The notes under the pieces were generated by a model, which had not been told where the DNA came from, searched no databases, and saw only the letters and a list, made by a program, of their open reading frames with translations. Made by a program: the position numbers and the translations under genes. Below, piece by piece: positions 18,930 through 28,827 of a stretch of DNA of 64,000 nt. Positions within the stretch are counted from its first letter, which is position 1, and each line of letters opens with the position of its first letter. Origin of the DNA: Qipengyuania sp. HL-TH1. GTDB lineage: Bacteria > Pseudomonadota > Alphaproteobacteria > Sphingomonadales > Sphingomonadaceae. The DNA is taken from NCBI RefSeq assembly GCF_036365825.1, contig NZ_CP142675.1, positions 1,922,001 to 1,986,000 on the forward strand, written 5' to 3'.

Positions 18930-20833
18930 TCAGTCTTTGGTTTTGTTGGCGACGATCACGCGGCGGAGGAGATAGACGAAGCCCAGCGTCACCAGCAGCC
19001 AGCCAAGGCCGATCAGCCACAGGCGGTAACGGCTCAGGAACTGGCTGAAGGTGTTTTCTTCCGGATAGCGGATATCGATCAGCCGCTCGCGCGCATTATG
19101 GAATGCGAAGTCGAGCTGGTCCCCGGCAAGGAAAGCGACATTGCCATAGCTGAGCACCGGCGGCGAAGCGCTGGTCGCCAGCGCGGCGAAATCCGCGCCC
19201 GGCTTGATCCAGACCACGGTGCGGCCGCCCTGTTCGAGCAGCTGGACCGTGGTCAGTTCGCCAATGGCTTCGGCATCGAGGAGCGTCTGCCCGTTCTCCC
19301 CGTCGATCGTGACCGCACCCTGGTCGAAGCGCACGATCGGATCGGTCCCGGCCGGGGCCTGGTCGCCGACATACACCACGGCGCCCACCTCGGGCATGTC
19401 CGAATAGGAGACGGTAACCGCCCCCTCGCCGCTTGCAAGCGGGCCCAGCAGCGACGCCACCGGACCGAGCGCGTCCGCGCCCGGCATCACCAGCGTGAAG
19501 CCGCCGTTGAGGACCGCGGGAAGATCGGAAAAATCGGACACCGTCCCTAGGGGATCGAGCTTGACGTGGCTGGAAGGAAGCAGCTGCGCCGGATAGCCTT
19601 GCGGCGCAAACTTGCAGTCGCCGCCGGCGGGCTGCCGCGCGACGCTGACCTCGAGATTGTTGCGCGACGTGGTAAGCCCTTGCGGGAAATCCACATCGAG
19701 CCGTGTACGGCCATCGTCTTCGGCCTCGGCGCTTGCCAGCAGTACGCCGTTGAGCAGCACGGCGATGACCGGGCGCGTGGTCCCGCCATCTTCCGCCGCC
19801 GCGACATCGACCACCATGCCCGTCATGCGCTGCCCGGCAGGCACCGCGCTGGTGGGAATGGCCACGTTCCACTGTCCGCGGTCGACGACGTTCTGGATCG
19901 ACGTGTCGCCGCCCAGATCGCCTACCGTGAGCGTGGTTGCCGCAGCGCCCGCATTGCGCTGTGCCGACCCAGCAGCAGGCGAAGCGACGAGCGCATTCCA
20001 CCGGCTGCGCAACAGCCGTGCACTGGCGACGGGATCCTCACCGCCGATCTGCAACACCGGCTCCCCGGCCTCACGCTGCACCGAAAGTGCGGGTGAGGCA
20101 GGATCGGCGAAGATGACCCGCGAAACCTGCCACCCCTCGCCCAAGGCGGGATTGGTTCTGCGGTTGCCGGCAAGCCGTGCATCCGCCCCGCCGAGCATCA
20201 GCGTTAGCGCGGCCGCGGTTTGCGCGGCACTTGCGCCCGCAGGCAGATCGACGTCGATCGCGGTTGGCATCGCCGCTGCGAGGGAGGCCACCCGCGTCAG
20301 GCTGGCGCCGTGACTCCGTCGAACTGCGCGCGCAAACCGCCACTGCCTGCGAAAGAAAGATATGCAGCCGACAATCGCTGATCGACACAGCGGTCTTCGG
20401 TAATTGCGCCCGAATAGACGATGCGCGCGGCTAGGAAGCCCTGCTCGATCAGCGAGGCGTTGATGGGGACATCGATCACCCCTTCGGAAAATCCGTCCGG
20501 CAGCGCAGTCGTGTAAAGCGTCTTCCCGCTCACTTCGATCGATAGCGCGCGGCGACTGTTGAAGGAGGAATCCGTCCGGTAGGGCAGCACGAGACGCAGG
20601 TTCTGCGCGCCGGCATCCGCGGGAATGGGGAAATAAATCTCGCGCGAACCCGACAGGCCGGCGATCTCGAAGCCATCGGGAAACCCGCGTTCCTTCAGCG
20701 TGATCACCCTTGTGACCGCCTCCGTCGACGGGCCGACTACAGCACTTTCGGAAATGGCGGGGACTTGCCCCGCCGCTGCCGTAGTTACCAACGCCACCGC
20801 CGCGGCAACACAAAGGGGTTTTCGATTCACCAT
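18930..20833 (-). pseudogene. BcsB-like periplasmic subunit of the polysaccharide synthase, broken by a frameshift
   Basis: BcsB-type proteins sit in the periplasm, anchored by one C-terminal helix, and guide the nascent glucan away from the synthase. The N-terminal 178 codons (signal peptide, then FPDGFEIAGLSGSREIYFPI, a BcsB-like jelly-roll) stop at a TGA at 20297-20299. The other frame carries on without a gap from ASLTRVASLAAAMPTAIDVD to the C-terminal helix LWLIGLGWLLVTLGFVYLLR. One base is missing within 20304-20308 (total span 3n+2). Start ATG has AGGA 5 bases upstream. The gene precedes the glycosyltransferase by 2 bases. If real, the break would abolish polymer export; if not, it is a sequencing error. 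Confidence 0.8.
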
Positions 20834-21060
20834 GACAGTCCTGGGGGTACCTTCAGCCATTGCATGTGCTGGCCCTACCACTTCACCCAGATGGTTTAGA
20901 AGACCTTACCAGAAGAAGTTCTCAAATATTTTGGGAGGGGATATTATACGTTTCTTTCCTTAATCCCCGATAGACCCAATTTTTGACGGGATTGTGCCAT
21001 GGGAAACAAGCTTGCATAACCGCCGGGTAATTCGGACAAAACAAAGTTAACAGAGTAGGT

Positions 21061-23459
21061 ATGAATTTGGACATCGAGATGGTTCTGCTGGGTTTCGTGC
21101 TGGGAACCATCGTGGCCGCCGTGCCCCTGGCAATCTGGTTCCGCAGCGCCATTCGCGATGCCCGCGCCGCCGCCGCGCCGACCGCTACCGAAGACGCGGA
21201 CCTGCGCGACCTGGTCGAACATCCCGACCTTGAATCGATCGCGGCCGATCTTCCCGACATGGTGGTCGTGATCGGGCCCGACCGGGTACGCCGCTACATC
21301 AGCGCGGCCTGCGAAAAACTGCTCGGCTATCCGCCCGAAGAGATGATCGGCCAGTCGCCGATCAACGGCATCCATCCCGATGACCGCGCCGCGACCATGG
21401 TGGCGAGCGAGAAACTGTTCCAGGGCGCGGTTCCCCGCACGCTGACGACCTATCGCCACAAGCATCGCGACGGTCATTACGTCTGGCTCGAGGCCCATTT
21501 TGCGTCTCGCCGGGTTCCCGAAACCGACGAGCTGCAGGATTTCGTCGGGATCGTCCGCGACATCGGCGCCCGGCGGCGCGAAAAGCTGCTCGACAGCGAA
21601 CGCAATGCACGCATGCGTGAGAACAATCGCCTGCTGCAGATGGCGGAAGGGATCGCCAATATCGGTCACTGGCGGATCGATGTGCAGGAGGATTCGCTGT
21701 TCTGGTCGGAACAGCTGTTCCGGATCCATGGCGTCTCCGATGACTTCGTCCCCGATCTTGAGAAGGGCATCGATTTCTATTACGAAGAAGACCGGCCCAT
21801 GGTCACCGAAGCGGTCGAGAAAGCTCTCAACGAGGGGGAGGATTTCGAGTTCACCGCACGTATCGTGCGCCCCAATGGGGAACTGCGCCATGTGGCGACC
21901 ATCGGCCATGCCGAAAGCTCGCCGACCGGCGAAGTGGTTACGGTATTCGGCGTTTTCAAAGACATCACCGAAACCGTCCTGATCGAAGAGCGTCTGCGGC
22001 AATCGCGCGACGCGGCAGAAGACGCGGCGAAGGCGAAGACCCATTTCCTTGCCAATATGAGCCACGAAATCCGCACCCCGATGAACGGGGTTATCGGGTT
22101 TGCCGACCTGCTGCTGGAAAGCGATCTGTCCGAAGAGCATCTCGAATATGCGCGGATGATCTCGGATTCGGGCAAGGCGATGCTGCGCCTGCTCAACGAA
22201 TTGCTCGACCTGTCGAAGATCGAGGCGGGCCGGATGCAGTTGTCGCGCGAACCGGTCGATTTCGGCCATCTAGTGCGCAGCAGCGTGCGGTTGTTCGAAC
22301 CCAATGCCAAGGCCAAGGGCATCATGCTGGAGGCCGACATCGCTTCCGGCATGCCCACCGGGACCGGCGACAAGCTGCGCGTGCGCCAGATCATCCTCAA
22401 TCTGATCGGCAATGCCATCAAATTCACCGATGAGGGATCGGTGCGGATCGTGGCGCAGGAGGAGGACGGCTCGATCGTCATCCGCGTAATCGATACCGGG
22501 GTCGGCATTCCGGCGGACAAGCTGTCCCACGTCTTCGACGAATTCGCCCAGATCGAAGGCGCCTCGGCGTCGAGTGTGGCGGGTACCGGCCTCGGTCTTG
22601 CCATCGCCCGGCAGCTGACCGAACTGATGGGCGGCAGCCTGACCGCGACGAGCGAATTGGGGCAAGGCTCGACCTTCGTGCTCTCGCTCCCGCTGGTCGA
22701 ATGCGAAGGCAATGCACCCGACGCGCCCGCGCAAAAGCAGGACGCCGCTTCGTTCCGCAAGACGCTGACGGGGCGCCGGGTCCTGCTGGCGGAAGACGTC
22801 GACATCAATCGCAAACTGGCGGTGGCGATGCTCGGCCGTCTTGGCGTGGCGGTGGAGATTGCCGAGGACGGCAAGCAGGCGGTCGAACAGGTGCGCGCTG
22901 CGCGCGAACAGGGCCGGCCGTTCGATGCCGTGCTGATGGACATGCAGATGCCGGTCATGGACGGGCTCGAAGCCACGCGCACACTGCGCGCCGAAGGGGT
23001 TTCGGAGCGTGATCTGCCGATCCTAGCGATTACGGCCAATGCCTATCCCGACGATATCGAATTGTGCTTGGCGGCGGGCATGCAGGACCATGTTGCGAAA
23101 CCGATCTCGATCGAACGGCTTGGCCCCTGTCTCGAAAAATGGCTGGTGACCAACCCGGCTGCAGCAGTGGAGGAAGCCCCCCCAGCGACGAAGACGCCGA
23201 AGCGCGGCAGATGTACGAACAGCGCCGCAGCGCGCTGCGCACCCAGCTGGCCGAACTGAGCGGCCCCACGCCCCCCACTCCCGAACAGCGCGAGAAGCTG
23301 CGCGAGCAGCTGCATGTGATGGCCGGCATCGCCGCCTATTTCGGCGACGAGGATCTTGGTAATCTCGCCCGCCGCGTCGAACGCGATCTTAAGGGCAAGG
23401 CCAACGAGGCCACCGTCCAGCGCGGGCTGGACGAGCTGCGCGGCTGGTTCACCAGGTAG
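21061..23459 (+). CDS. Hybrid sensor histidine kinase PAS-PAS-HisKA-HATPase-REC-Hpt, frame broken before Hpt
   Basis: A membrane-tethered phosphorelay kinase. One N-terminal helix (MVLLGFVLGTIVAAVPLAIW), two PAS domains (about 60-170 and 195-305), HisKA with His335 in FLANMSHEIRTPMNG, an ATPase domain (LIGNAIKFTDEG, DTGVGIPADKL, GTGLGLAIARQL) and a receiver with Asp627 (LMDMQMPVMDG). As given, the frame ends at 23259 in a nonsense tail after a run of seven C (23177-23183). With one C added, 90 more residues follow to the stop at 23457-23459, including an Hpt-like helix LHVMAGIAAYFGDEDLGNLA with the His of an HxxxG motif. The coordinates span the repaired gene. It diverges from the polysaccharide operon, so control of that operon is plausible. 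Confidence 0.85.
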
Positions 23460-23910
23460 GATCGCCCCAGCAGGTTCGGGTCGCGGCCTGCCTGTGGCCC
23501 AGCAGACCTAGGCCGATATCCGAATGGGGCGAACTTGCCCCTTCCCGAAGCGAGGTTACCTACGCCCGTTTTCCACGATCGTCCGGCCGCACACCTCGGC
23601 GCGGCCTCTAAGGCACATTACGAGCTGATGTAGGTGCTTCGGACTGTGGATCCCTTGGTACTGAGTAAGCGCTATCCCGTGGCCCGTTATCGCGCACCGG
23701 GAAGCGAATGCATTCGCCCCTGCAGCGCGCCCTGGACCGTACGAACGGGAACCGCCGCTAGCGAGTTCCGATCACCTTGCGTGGTCGAAACCCACCAGGA
23801 CGAGCATGGCCACGCTTCATATGCGCCCTAAAGAAGCTACGCTCTTTACCGACGCCCGACATTTTCCGAAGGGCGATGCTCCGATCGTTCGCGGATCGCG
23901 TCCACCCCAG
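23460..23910. other. Intergenic stretch, no gene recognised
   Basis: About 450 bases between the kinase and the tRNA remnant. Short open frames exist on both strands but none has a ribosome site, a recognisable motif or a natural start. I see no promoter or RNA I can name. Confidence 0.5.
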
Positions 23911-23955
23911 ATACAACAAACCCGCCACCTCGGAGAGGCAGCGGGCTAGTTGTAT
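23911..23955 (-). terminator. Hairpin terminator of the (former) initiator tRNA gene
   Basis: An 11-base-pair stem (CCCGCCACCTC with GAGGCAGCGGG, two wobble pairs) around a 3-base loop, extended by outer arms ATACAAC and GTTGTAT. On the minus strand it is followed by TTTGTTGTAT. It lies 5 bases beyond the CCA end of the tRNA remnant, as expected for the original tRNA transcript. Confidence 0.75.
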
Positions 23956-23960
23956 ACTGG

Positions 23961-24005
23961 TGGTTGCGGGGGTTGGATTTGAACCAACGACCTTCAGGTT
24001 ATGAG
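23961..24005 (-). other. 3' half of an initiator tRNA-Met(CAT) gene: attachment site of the island
   Basis: On the minus strand these 45 bases read exactly as the 3' half of a bacterial initiator tRNA: anticodon loop CTCATAA, stem CCTGA, variable AGGTC, T-arm GTTGG-TTCAAAT-CCAAC and acceptor CCCCGCA-A-CCA. The preceding bases, which should supply TCAGG and a CGCGGGG acceptor, do not pair; instead GCTCTG and CAGAGC form a different stem. So only the half downstream of the anticodon is tRNA. This is what integration of an element at the tRNA leaves at one end. The terminator on its 3' side is kept, so the chromosome lies to the left and the element to the right. Confidence 0.85.
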
Positions 24006-24196
24006 GGCTCTGTTCCGATGCTACCCCAGAGCACGCCCATCCACCTTTATAGACTTATTTTCAACGTGTTAGATTGACAGTTGGAGCGCCTCGCGGCTGT
24101 GTGGCTACGCACGGTTTCGCTAGGCTTCGCTCCCTCCTGCTTCCTATTTGCTTACGGATCGAGCCACGTAGCGGCCGCTGGTAACAGGAGGCGAAT

Positions 24197-25363
24197 TTGC
24201 CAAAGCTGACGAAGAGACAGATCGAGGCGCTCGAGATCAAGGACAAGGACTATTTCGTCTGGGATAGCGAGCTGTCCGGTTTCGGCATTCGCGTGTTCCC
24301 AACCAGCCGCAAGCAATTCGTCCTTCAGTACCGTTTCGGCAAAACCTCGCGAAGGATGAGCCTTGGCCGATTTGGCGCAATTACACCTGACCAGGCGCGT
24401 GGTCTTGCCCTCAAGGCTCTCGTCCAGATTCGGCAGGACGTCGACCCGCAGGTGCAGAAGCGAGAAAAGAGGACAGCGCTCACGGTCCGCGATTTGGCGC
24501 AGCGGTTCGACGAGGAGCATATCGAGGTTCACCTCAAGCCCAGCACCGCCAAGGAATATCGCCGGAACCTGAAGCTCTTCATCCTCCCCGCCATTGGGCA
24601 TCTGCGCATCATCGACGTGACCCGCGCCGATATCGCCAAATATCATCACGACTGGCGGCATCGCCCCTACCAGGCGAACCGCAACATTGAGATCATCTCG
24701 AAGATGTTCAATCTTGCCGAGCTTTGGGGTCTGCGGCCCGACGGGACCAATCCGCGTAGACACATCAAGAAGTATCCGGAAAAGAAGCGTGAGCGGTATT
24801 TCTCCGCTGCGGAGCTACAGGCGATCGGTCGGGTGCTCGGTGAGATGGAAGAGGAGCGGGTGGAGTTGCCGAGCGCGATCGCAGCAGTTCGCCTGCTTCT
24901 CTTCACCGGCTGTCGGCTAGGCGAGATCATGACCCTTCGTTGGGAATATGTCGATCTGCAGGGCCGGCGTCTGCGCCTCCCAGATAGCAAGACCGGCGCT
25001 AAGGAAGTGCATCTTGGTACGGCAGCAGTCTCGGTGCTCATGAGCATTGAACGTACGATGGGTAATCCATGGGTCATCGTCGGTCGAAACGAGGGGGCAC
25101 ACCTGACCGATCTCCAGCCGTTCTGGCAGCGGGTGCGCGGTAGAGCCGGGTTAAAGAACGCCCGCATTCATGACCTCAGGCATACGTTTGCATCAGTGGC
25201 GGTCAGCAACGGTCAGAGCCTGCCGATGATCGGAAAGCTCCTAGGCCATACGCAAGTTCAGACGACTGCACGTTACGCGCATCTCGCGAGCCAGCCAGTA
25301 ATGCAGGCTGCCAACGACGTATCATCGCTCATCGCCAAACAGCTGCTCGGCGGCGCTAATTGA
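24197..25363 (+). CDS. int: Tyrosine-family site-specific integrase
   Basis: Integrates and excises the island at the tRNA site. The 388-residue protein has the N-terminal arm-binding domain common in island integrases (KDYFVWDSELSGFGIRVFPT), a core-binding domain (about 95-190) and the catalytic domain with Arg240 (TGCRLGE), a likely Lys265 (DSKTG), His325-x-x-Arg328 (HDLRHTF), His351 (LGHTQ) and nucleophile Tyr360 (TTARYAHL). All five catalytic positions are present. The start is TTG, preceded by a full AGGAGG 5 bases upstream; no ATG fits. It lies 190 bases from the tRNA remnant and reads into the island. Confidence 0.95.
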   Translation: MPKLTKRQIEALEIKDKDYFVWDSELSGFGIRVFPTSRKQFVLQYRFGKTSRRMSLGRFGAITPDQARGLALKALVQIRQDVDPQVQKREKRTALTVRDLAQRFDEEHIEVHLKPSTAKEYRRNLKLFILPAIGHLRIIDVTRADIAKYHHDWRHRPYQANRNIEIISKMFNLAELWGLRPDGTNPRRHIKKYPEKKRERYFSAAELQAIGRVLGEMEEERVELPSAIAAVRLLLFTGCRLGEIMTLRWEYVDLQGRRLRLPDSKTGAKEVHLGTAAVSVLMSIERTMGNPWVIVGRNEGAHLTDLQPFWQRVRGRAGLKNARIHDLRHTFASVAVSNGQSLPMIGKLLGHTQVQTTARYAHLASQPVMQAANDVSSLIAKQLLGGAN

Positions 25364-25831
25364 CCCGGTGGTCTCGTTCGCGAAATGGGACCGATCTGCA
25401 TTATCTTTGCAGTTCCACTTAATGTTCATCGTAGCACTCGGATGAACGCTGTGCCTATCGTCATCGTTGCGATGGGCGATCCCTCAGACAGACCGGTTGG
25501 TTACGGCCGGGTGGCATACGCGCATATCCAGCCGGTTCGCCGGCAATGGCAGCTTTGCGCCCTAATCTCGGACATTGCAGCGCTCTCTCGCGCGCTCCCG
25601 AAAGCTGACGTTCGCTCGTAAGTCCGCAAGACGTATTTTTACCTCAGTGGCGCGGAGCGGAAGACTTCCGCCTCGGTATAAAAAAGCAGAGGTCTCCCCC
25701 AGAACATCATATCGATGTATCGGATGATTACTGAAACTGAGTAAAGAGGCCACCCGTTACGTATTCCCTTGACCCATCTTGACTGTAGGAGCCACACGCA
25801 AGCGAGATCGATATGACTGGGGGAGAGGAAA
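25364..25831. other. Intergenic region upstream of the defence operon
   Basis: About 470 bases. It must hold the operon promoter; TTGACC/TTGACT hexamers occur near 25770-25785 without a matching -10 box I trust. A 6-base-pair hairpin GCGGAA-GAC-TTCCGC lies at 25657-25671. A 12-codon frame (ATG at 25813, MTGGEEIERQLS) overlaps the start of the SIR2 gene and could be a leader. An open frame of 78 codons at 25385-25621 has no ribosome site or motif and is not called. Confidence 0.4.
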
Positions 25832-27034
25832 TTGAGCGTCAGCTTTCATAATCCGGACCAGTATATGGCATCACTGCGCACGATCATCGCGCAGGGCCGA
25901 AAGCGCGTCGGGCTGCTGGTGGGAGCGGGCGCGCCGGCGGGAATGGCGCGGGCCGACGGTTCTCGACCACTGATCCCGGCCGTCGCGGGCCTGACCGAAT
26001 TGGTTTTGAAAGCGATCGAGCCGGCCTACGGAACCCAGATCAAGGGGCTCCAGGGTGATCTCGCAAAGCACGACATCGAGACTCTGCTCTCGCGCATTCG
26101 TTCGCTCGGCAGCGTTATCGGAACCACCAAGGTCCACGAGCTCGACGCCGATGGATATCGCGCGATGGCCAATGCCATCTGCGTCGAAATCGGCAAGATC
26201 GTCCAGGCGCGCCTCCCCGCGGGATCCACGGCTTACGGGGAACTCGTCAGCTGGATCACCGGTGCTCCCAGAGCGCATGCGGTCGAGATTTTTACGACGA
26301 ACTACGACTTGCTCTTCGAGGAAGCGTTCGAGCGGGTCCGGGCACCCTATTTCGATGGCTTCGCCGGAGCGCGCGAAGCGTTTTTCGATCCGGCCTCGGT
26401 TTCCGGAGATCAGCTCTCCTCGCGTTGGACACGCCTGTGGAAGATCCATGGCTCGCTTGGCTGGAAGGCGAACGCCGAAGGCGAAGTCGTGCGGACCGGG
26501 CAGACGGATTCGACCCACCTGATCTTTCCCGAGCACATGAAATACGATCAGACGCAAAAAGCGCCCTATGCCGCATTGCTCGATCGCTTGCGCAGCTTCC
26601 TCGCGACCGAAGATACGCTGTTGATCTCGATCGGCTTCTCCTATGCCGATGCGCATATCACGGCCCGGATCGACGAGGCGCTCGCCGCCAACCCGGCGGC
26701 GAGCGTGTTTGCGTTCCAATTCCAGAAACTCGAACAGGAGCCATGTGCCGTGGCGCTCGCGTCCCGGCGTCCCAATGTCAGCGTCTATGCGCGCGACAAG
26801 GCAGTCATCAACGGCGTTGCCGCCCCTTGGCAGACCCCCGGCGAGCTTCCCACCAAGGATTGGGGGCCGATCCGGAACAGCTACTGGGCCGCACCCGCGA
26901 AGGGAGGCGAGCCCGAGTTCAAACTTGGTGCAATAGAAGATTTCGCGCGGTTCTTTGCCAATTCCCAGACACCGCAGGCCTTCGAGGCTGCGCCGGCTCC
27001 GGCAGTGCCTCCTGCGCCCGCGGCCACCGAATGA
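25832..27034 (+). CDS. SIR2-like NADase (SIR2_2 type), first gene of the five-gene defence operon
   Basis: Bacterial SIR2-like proteins paired with HerA deplete NAD+ on phage infection. The 400-residue protein has the Rossmann signature LLVGAGAPAG (28-37), TTNYD (155-159, catalytic Asn157), KIHGSLGW (204-211, catalytic His206) and GFSYADAHI (about 273-281). Both catalytic positions are kept, so NADase activity is expected. The tail is Ala/Pro-rich (APAPAVPPAPAATE). Start is TTG, 3 bases after GGGGGAGAGGAA; an ATG 11 codons later is an alternative. The stop overlaps the HerA start by ATGA, so the pair is translated together. This alone would be a SIR2-HerA system; the three genes that follow are the unusual part. 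Confidence 0.9.
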   Translation: MSVSFHNPDQYMASLRTIIAQGRKRVGLLVGAGAPAGMARADGSRPLIPAVAGLTELVLKAIEPAYGTQIKGLQGDLAKHDIETLLSRIRSLGSVIGTTKVHELDADGYRAMANAICVEIGKIVQARLPAGSTAYGELVSWITGAPRAHAVEIFTTNYDLLFEEAFERVRAPYFDGFAGAREAFFDPASVSGDQLSSRWTRLWKIHGSLGWKANAEGEVVRTGQTDSTHLIFPEHMKYDQTQKAPYAALLDRLRSFLATEDTLLISIGFSYADAHITARIDEALAANPAASVFAFQFQKLEQEPCAVALASRRPNVSVYARDKAVINGVAAPWQTPGELPTKDWGPIRNSYWAAPAKGGEPEFKLGAIEDFARFFANSQTPQAFEAAPAPAVPPAPAATE

Positions 27035-28827
27035 CCAGCCCGACCTTTCTTGGCAGGGTAGGTAGTGTCGCGGGGTCGACCGTTAGCGTGCGGCAGGCCG
27101 AGTCCGTCGCTTCGGGCATCGCAATCATCGAGGGGCGCAGCTATCGGGTTGCGCAAGTGGCAAGCTTCGTTCGCATACCCCAAGGCTACCACGATCTGTA
27201 TGGCGTGATCTCCGAGGTGGGTGCTCAAGCCACTCCCGAAACACTGGTCGACGCCCGTCAACGCGGCGAGAGCTGGATGACCGTTCAACTCGTCGGTGAA
27301 ATCGTCGAAACCAGTTTCGAGCGGGGCATCAGCCAATATCCCGGGATCAACGATGAGGTCCATCTGGTAACCGAAGAGGATCTCGGCCGGATCTACGGTG
27401 TGGGCGACGAGGGCCAGATCACGATCGGGCGGCTCGCCGGGGCAGAGAGCATTCCCGTCCGCATCGATCTCGACCGGTTGGTGACCCGTCACAGCGCAGT
27501 TCTCGGCTCGACCGGGTCGGGCAAATCGACAACGATTGCCAGCCTGCTGCGTTCGATTTGCCATTCCGGCGGAGGAAAGCGCTGCTCGAGCGCGCGTATC
27601 CTCCTTCTCGACATTCATGGCGAATATGGCGATGCGCTCAAATCGGCAGCGCAGGTGTTCCGGGTCAACCCATCCGACGACGAGCAGCCGCTTCACGTAC
27701 CGTATTGGGCGCTCGACACGCTGACGCTGCTCGATTTCCTGATGGGGCCAATGAGCGAGACGGCCCTGACCGGCGTGCTCGACAAAATTCAGGTGGCCAA
27801 GCTTGCGGTGGCTGAGGGCGTCGCCGGAGTCGATGTCAATGCCCTGACCATCAACACCCCGCTACCCTTCAGCCTGAGGCAGCTCTGGGCAGACCTGGTC
27901 GATCCCGAATACAAGACCTGGGCGGATAAGGAGCGGACCAGCCCGGCGCTTGAGGAGGCAGGCGATGCGCAAAGTCTGAAGCTGCCAAAATACTCGCCGC
28001 CGGGTCCAGGCAGCGCCTTGCCCGATATCAACCAGACCAATGTCTTGGGTATCAAGCGGCAGCTTACCCAGATGCGCTCGCGCCTGCTCGACCGGCAATA
28101 TGACTTCATGCTGCACCCTGGCGAGTGGGAGCCCGATCTCGCGGGCAAGTCGCAGATGGATTTGCCGGAACTGCTCGAGGCCTGGTTCGGTCACGACAAG
28201 CCGATCACCGTGCTCGATCTGTCAGGCGTGCCAAGCCAGGTTCTGGTCCGGCTGATCGGTGGAATCTTGAACATCACCTACGAAGCGATGTTCTGGGGCC
28301 GGAACCTGCCCGAAGGCGGGCGCAACCGGCCGGAACTGGTCGTCATGGAGGAAGCACATCGTTATCTGGGCCGGGACGCGGATAATCCGGCGCGCGACAT
28401 GGTCCAACGAATTGTCAAGGAGGGGCGCAAGTTCGGGGTCGGGGCAATGATCGTCAGCCAGCGCCCTTCAGAGATCGACGAAACGATCCTGTCGCAGTGC
28501 GGTACGCAGTTCGCCCTGCGCCTGTCGAACAACGCCGACCAGGGCAAGGTGAAGGCGGCGCTCCCGGACAGCCTCAGCGGACTCGTCGATACCCTTCCGG
28601 TGCTGAGGACCGGGGAGGCGATCATCATGGGTGAGGCCGCGCGCCTGCCGATCCGCTGCCGGATCAACTTGCCACCGGAAGGTGAACGACCGTCGAGCGC
28701 GGATCCCATGGTAAGCGCGGCTTGGGCGAAGGCCAAAGCGAAAGAAGATTATGAGCGGCTCGCCGCCGCCTGGAGGTCACAGGATCCCAAGTGGGGTCAG
28801 GACAACAACACGCAGGAGAACGGATGA
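27031..28827 (+). CDS. herA: HerA-like hexameric DNA-translocating ATPase
   Basis: HerA/FtsK-superfamily motor. The 598-residue protein has an N-terminal HAS-barrel (about 1-125, FLGRVGSVAGSTVSV), Walker A GSTGSGKST (159-167), the HerA-specific LLLDIHGEYG (191-200), Walker B ELVVMEEAHRYLG (435-447) and the sensor SQRPSEID (476-483). In archaea HerA partners the NurA nuclease together with Mre11-Rad50 to resect DNA ends; in bacteria it partners SIR2 or DUF4297 effectors in defence. Here it overlaps the SIR2 gene before it and the KTSC gene after it (ATGA both times). The likely assembly is a HerA hexamer capped by SIR2 subunits; this is inference from the known SIR2-HerA complexes. Confidence 0.93.
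   Translation: MTSPTFLGRVGSVAGSTVSVRQAESVASGIAIIEGRSYRVAQVASFVRIPQGYHDLYGVISEVGAQATPETLVDARQRGESWMTVQLVGEIVETSFERGISQYPGINDEVHLVTEEDLGRIYGVGDEGQITIGRLAGAESIPVRIDLDRLVTRHSAVLGSTGSGKSTTIASLLRSICHSGGGKRCSSARILLLDIHGEYGDALKSAAQVFRVNPSDDEQPLHVPYWALDTLTLLDFLMGPMSETALTGVLDKIQVAKLAVAEGVAGVDVNALTINTPLPFSLRQLWADLVDPEYKTWADKERTSPALEEAGDAQSLKLPKYSPPGPGSALPDINQTNVLGIKRQLTQMRSRLLDRQYDFMLHPGEWEPDLAGKSQMDLPELLEAWFGHDKPITVLDLSGVPSQVLVRLIGGILNITYEAMFWGRNLPEGGRNRPELVVMEEAHRYLGRDADNPARDMVQRIVKEGRKFGVGAMIVSQRPSEIDETILSQCGTQFALRLSNNADQGKVKAALPDSLSGLVDTLPVLRTGEAIIMGEAARLPIRCRINLPPEGERPSSADPMVSAAWAKAKAKEDYERLAAAWRSQDPKWGQDNNTQENG

Noticed and set aside
23064..23459. A separate small gene after the kinase
   Set aside because: The frame has an Hpt-like domain and joins the kinase in frame if one C is added to the C7 run; no ribosome site supports a separate start.
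23961..24045. A complete tRNA-Met gene on the minus strand
   Set aside because: Only the half from the anticodon to CCA fits. The 5' half gives neither the acceptor partner CGCGGGG nor an anticodon stem TCAGG.
25385..25621. 78-codon frame upstream of the defence operon
   Set aside because: No ribosome site, no recognisable motif, irregular composition; better seen as promoter region.
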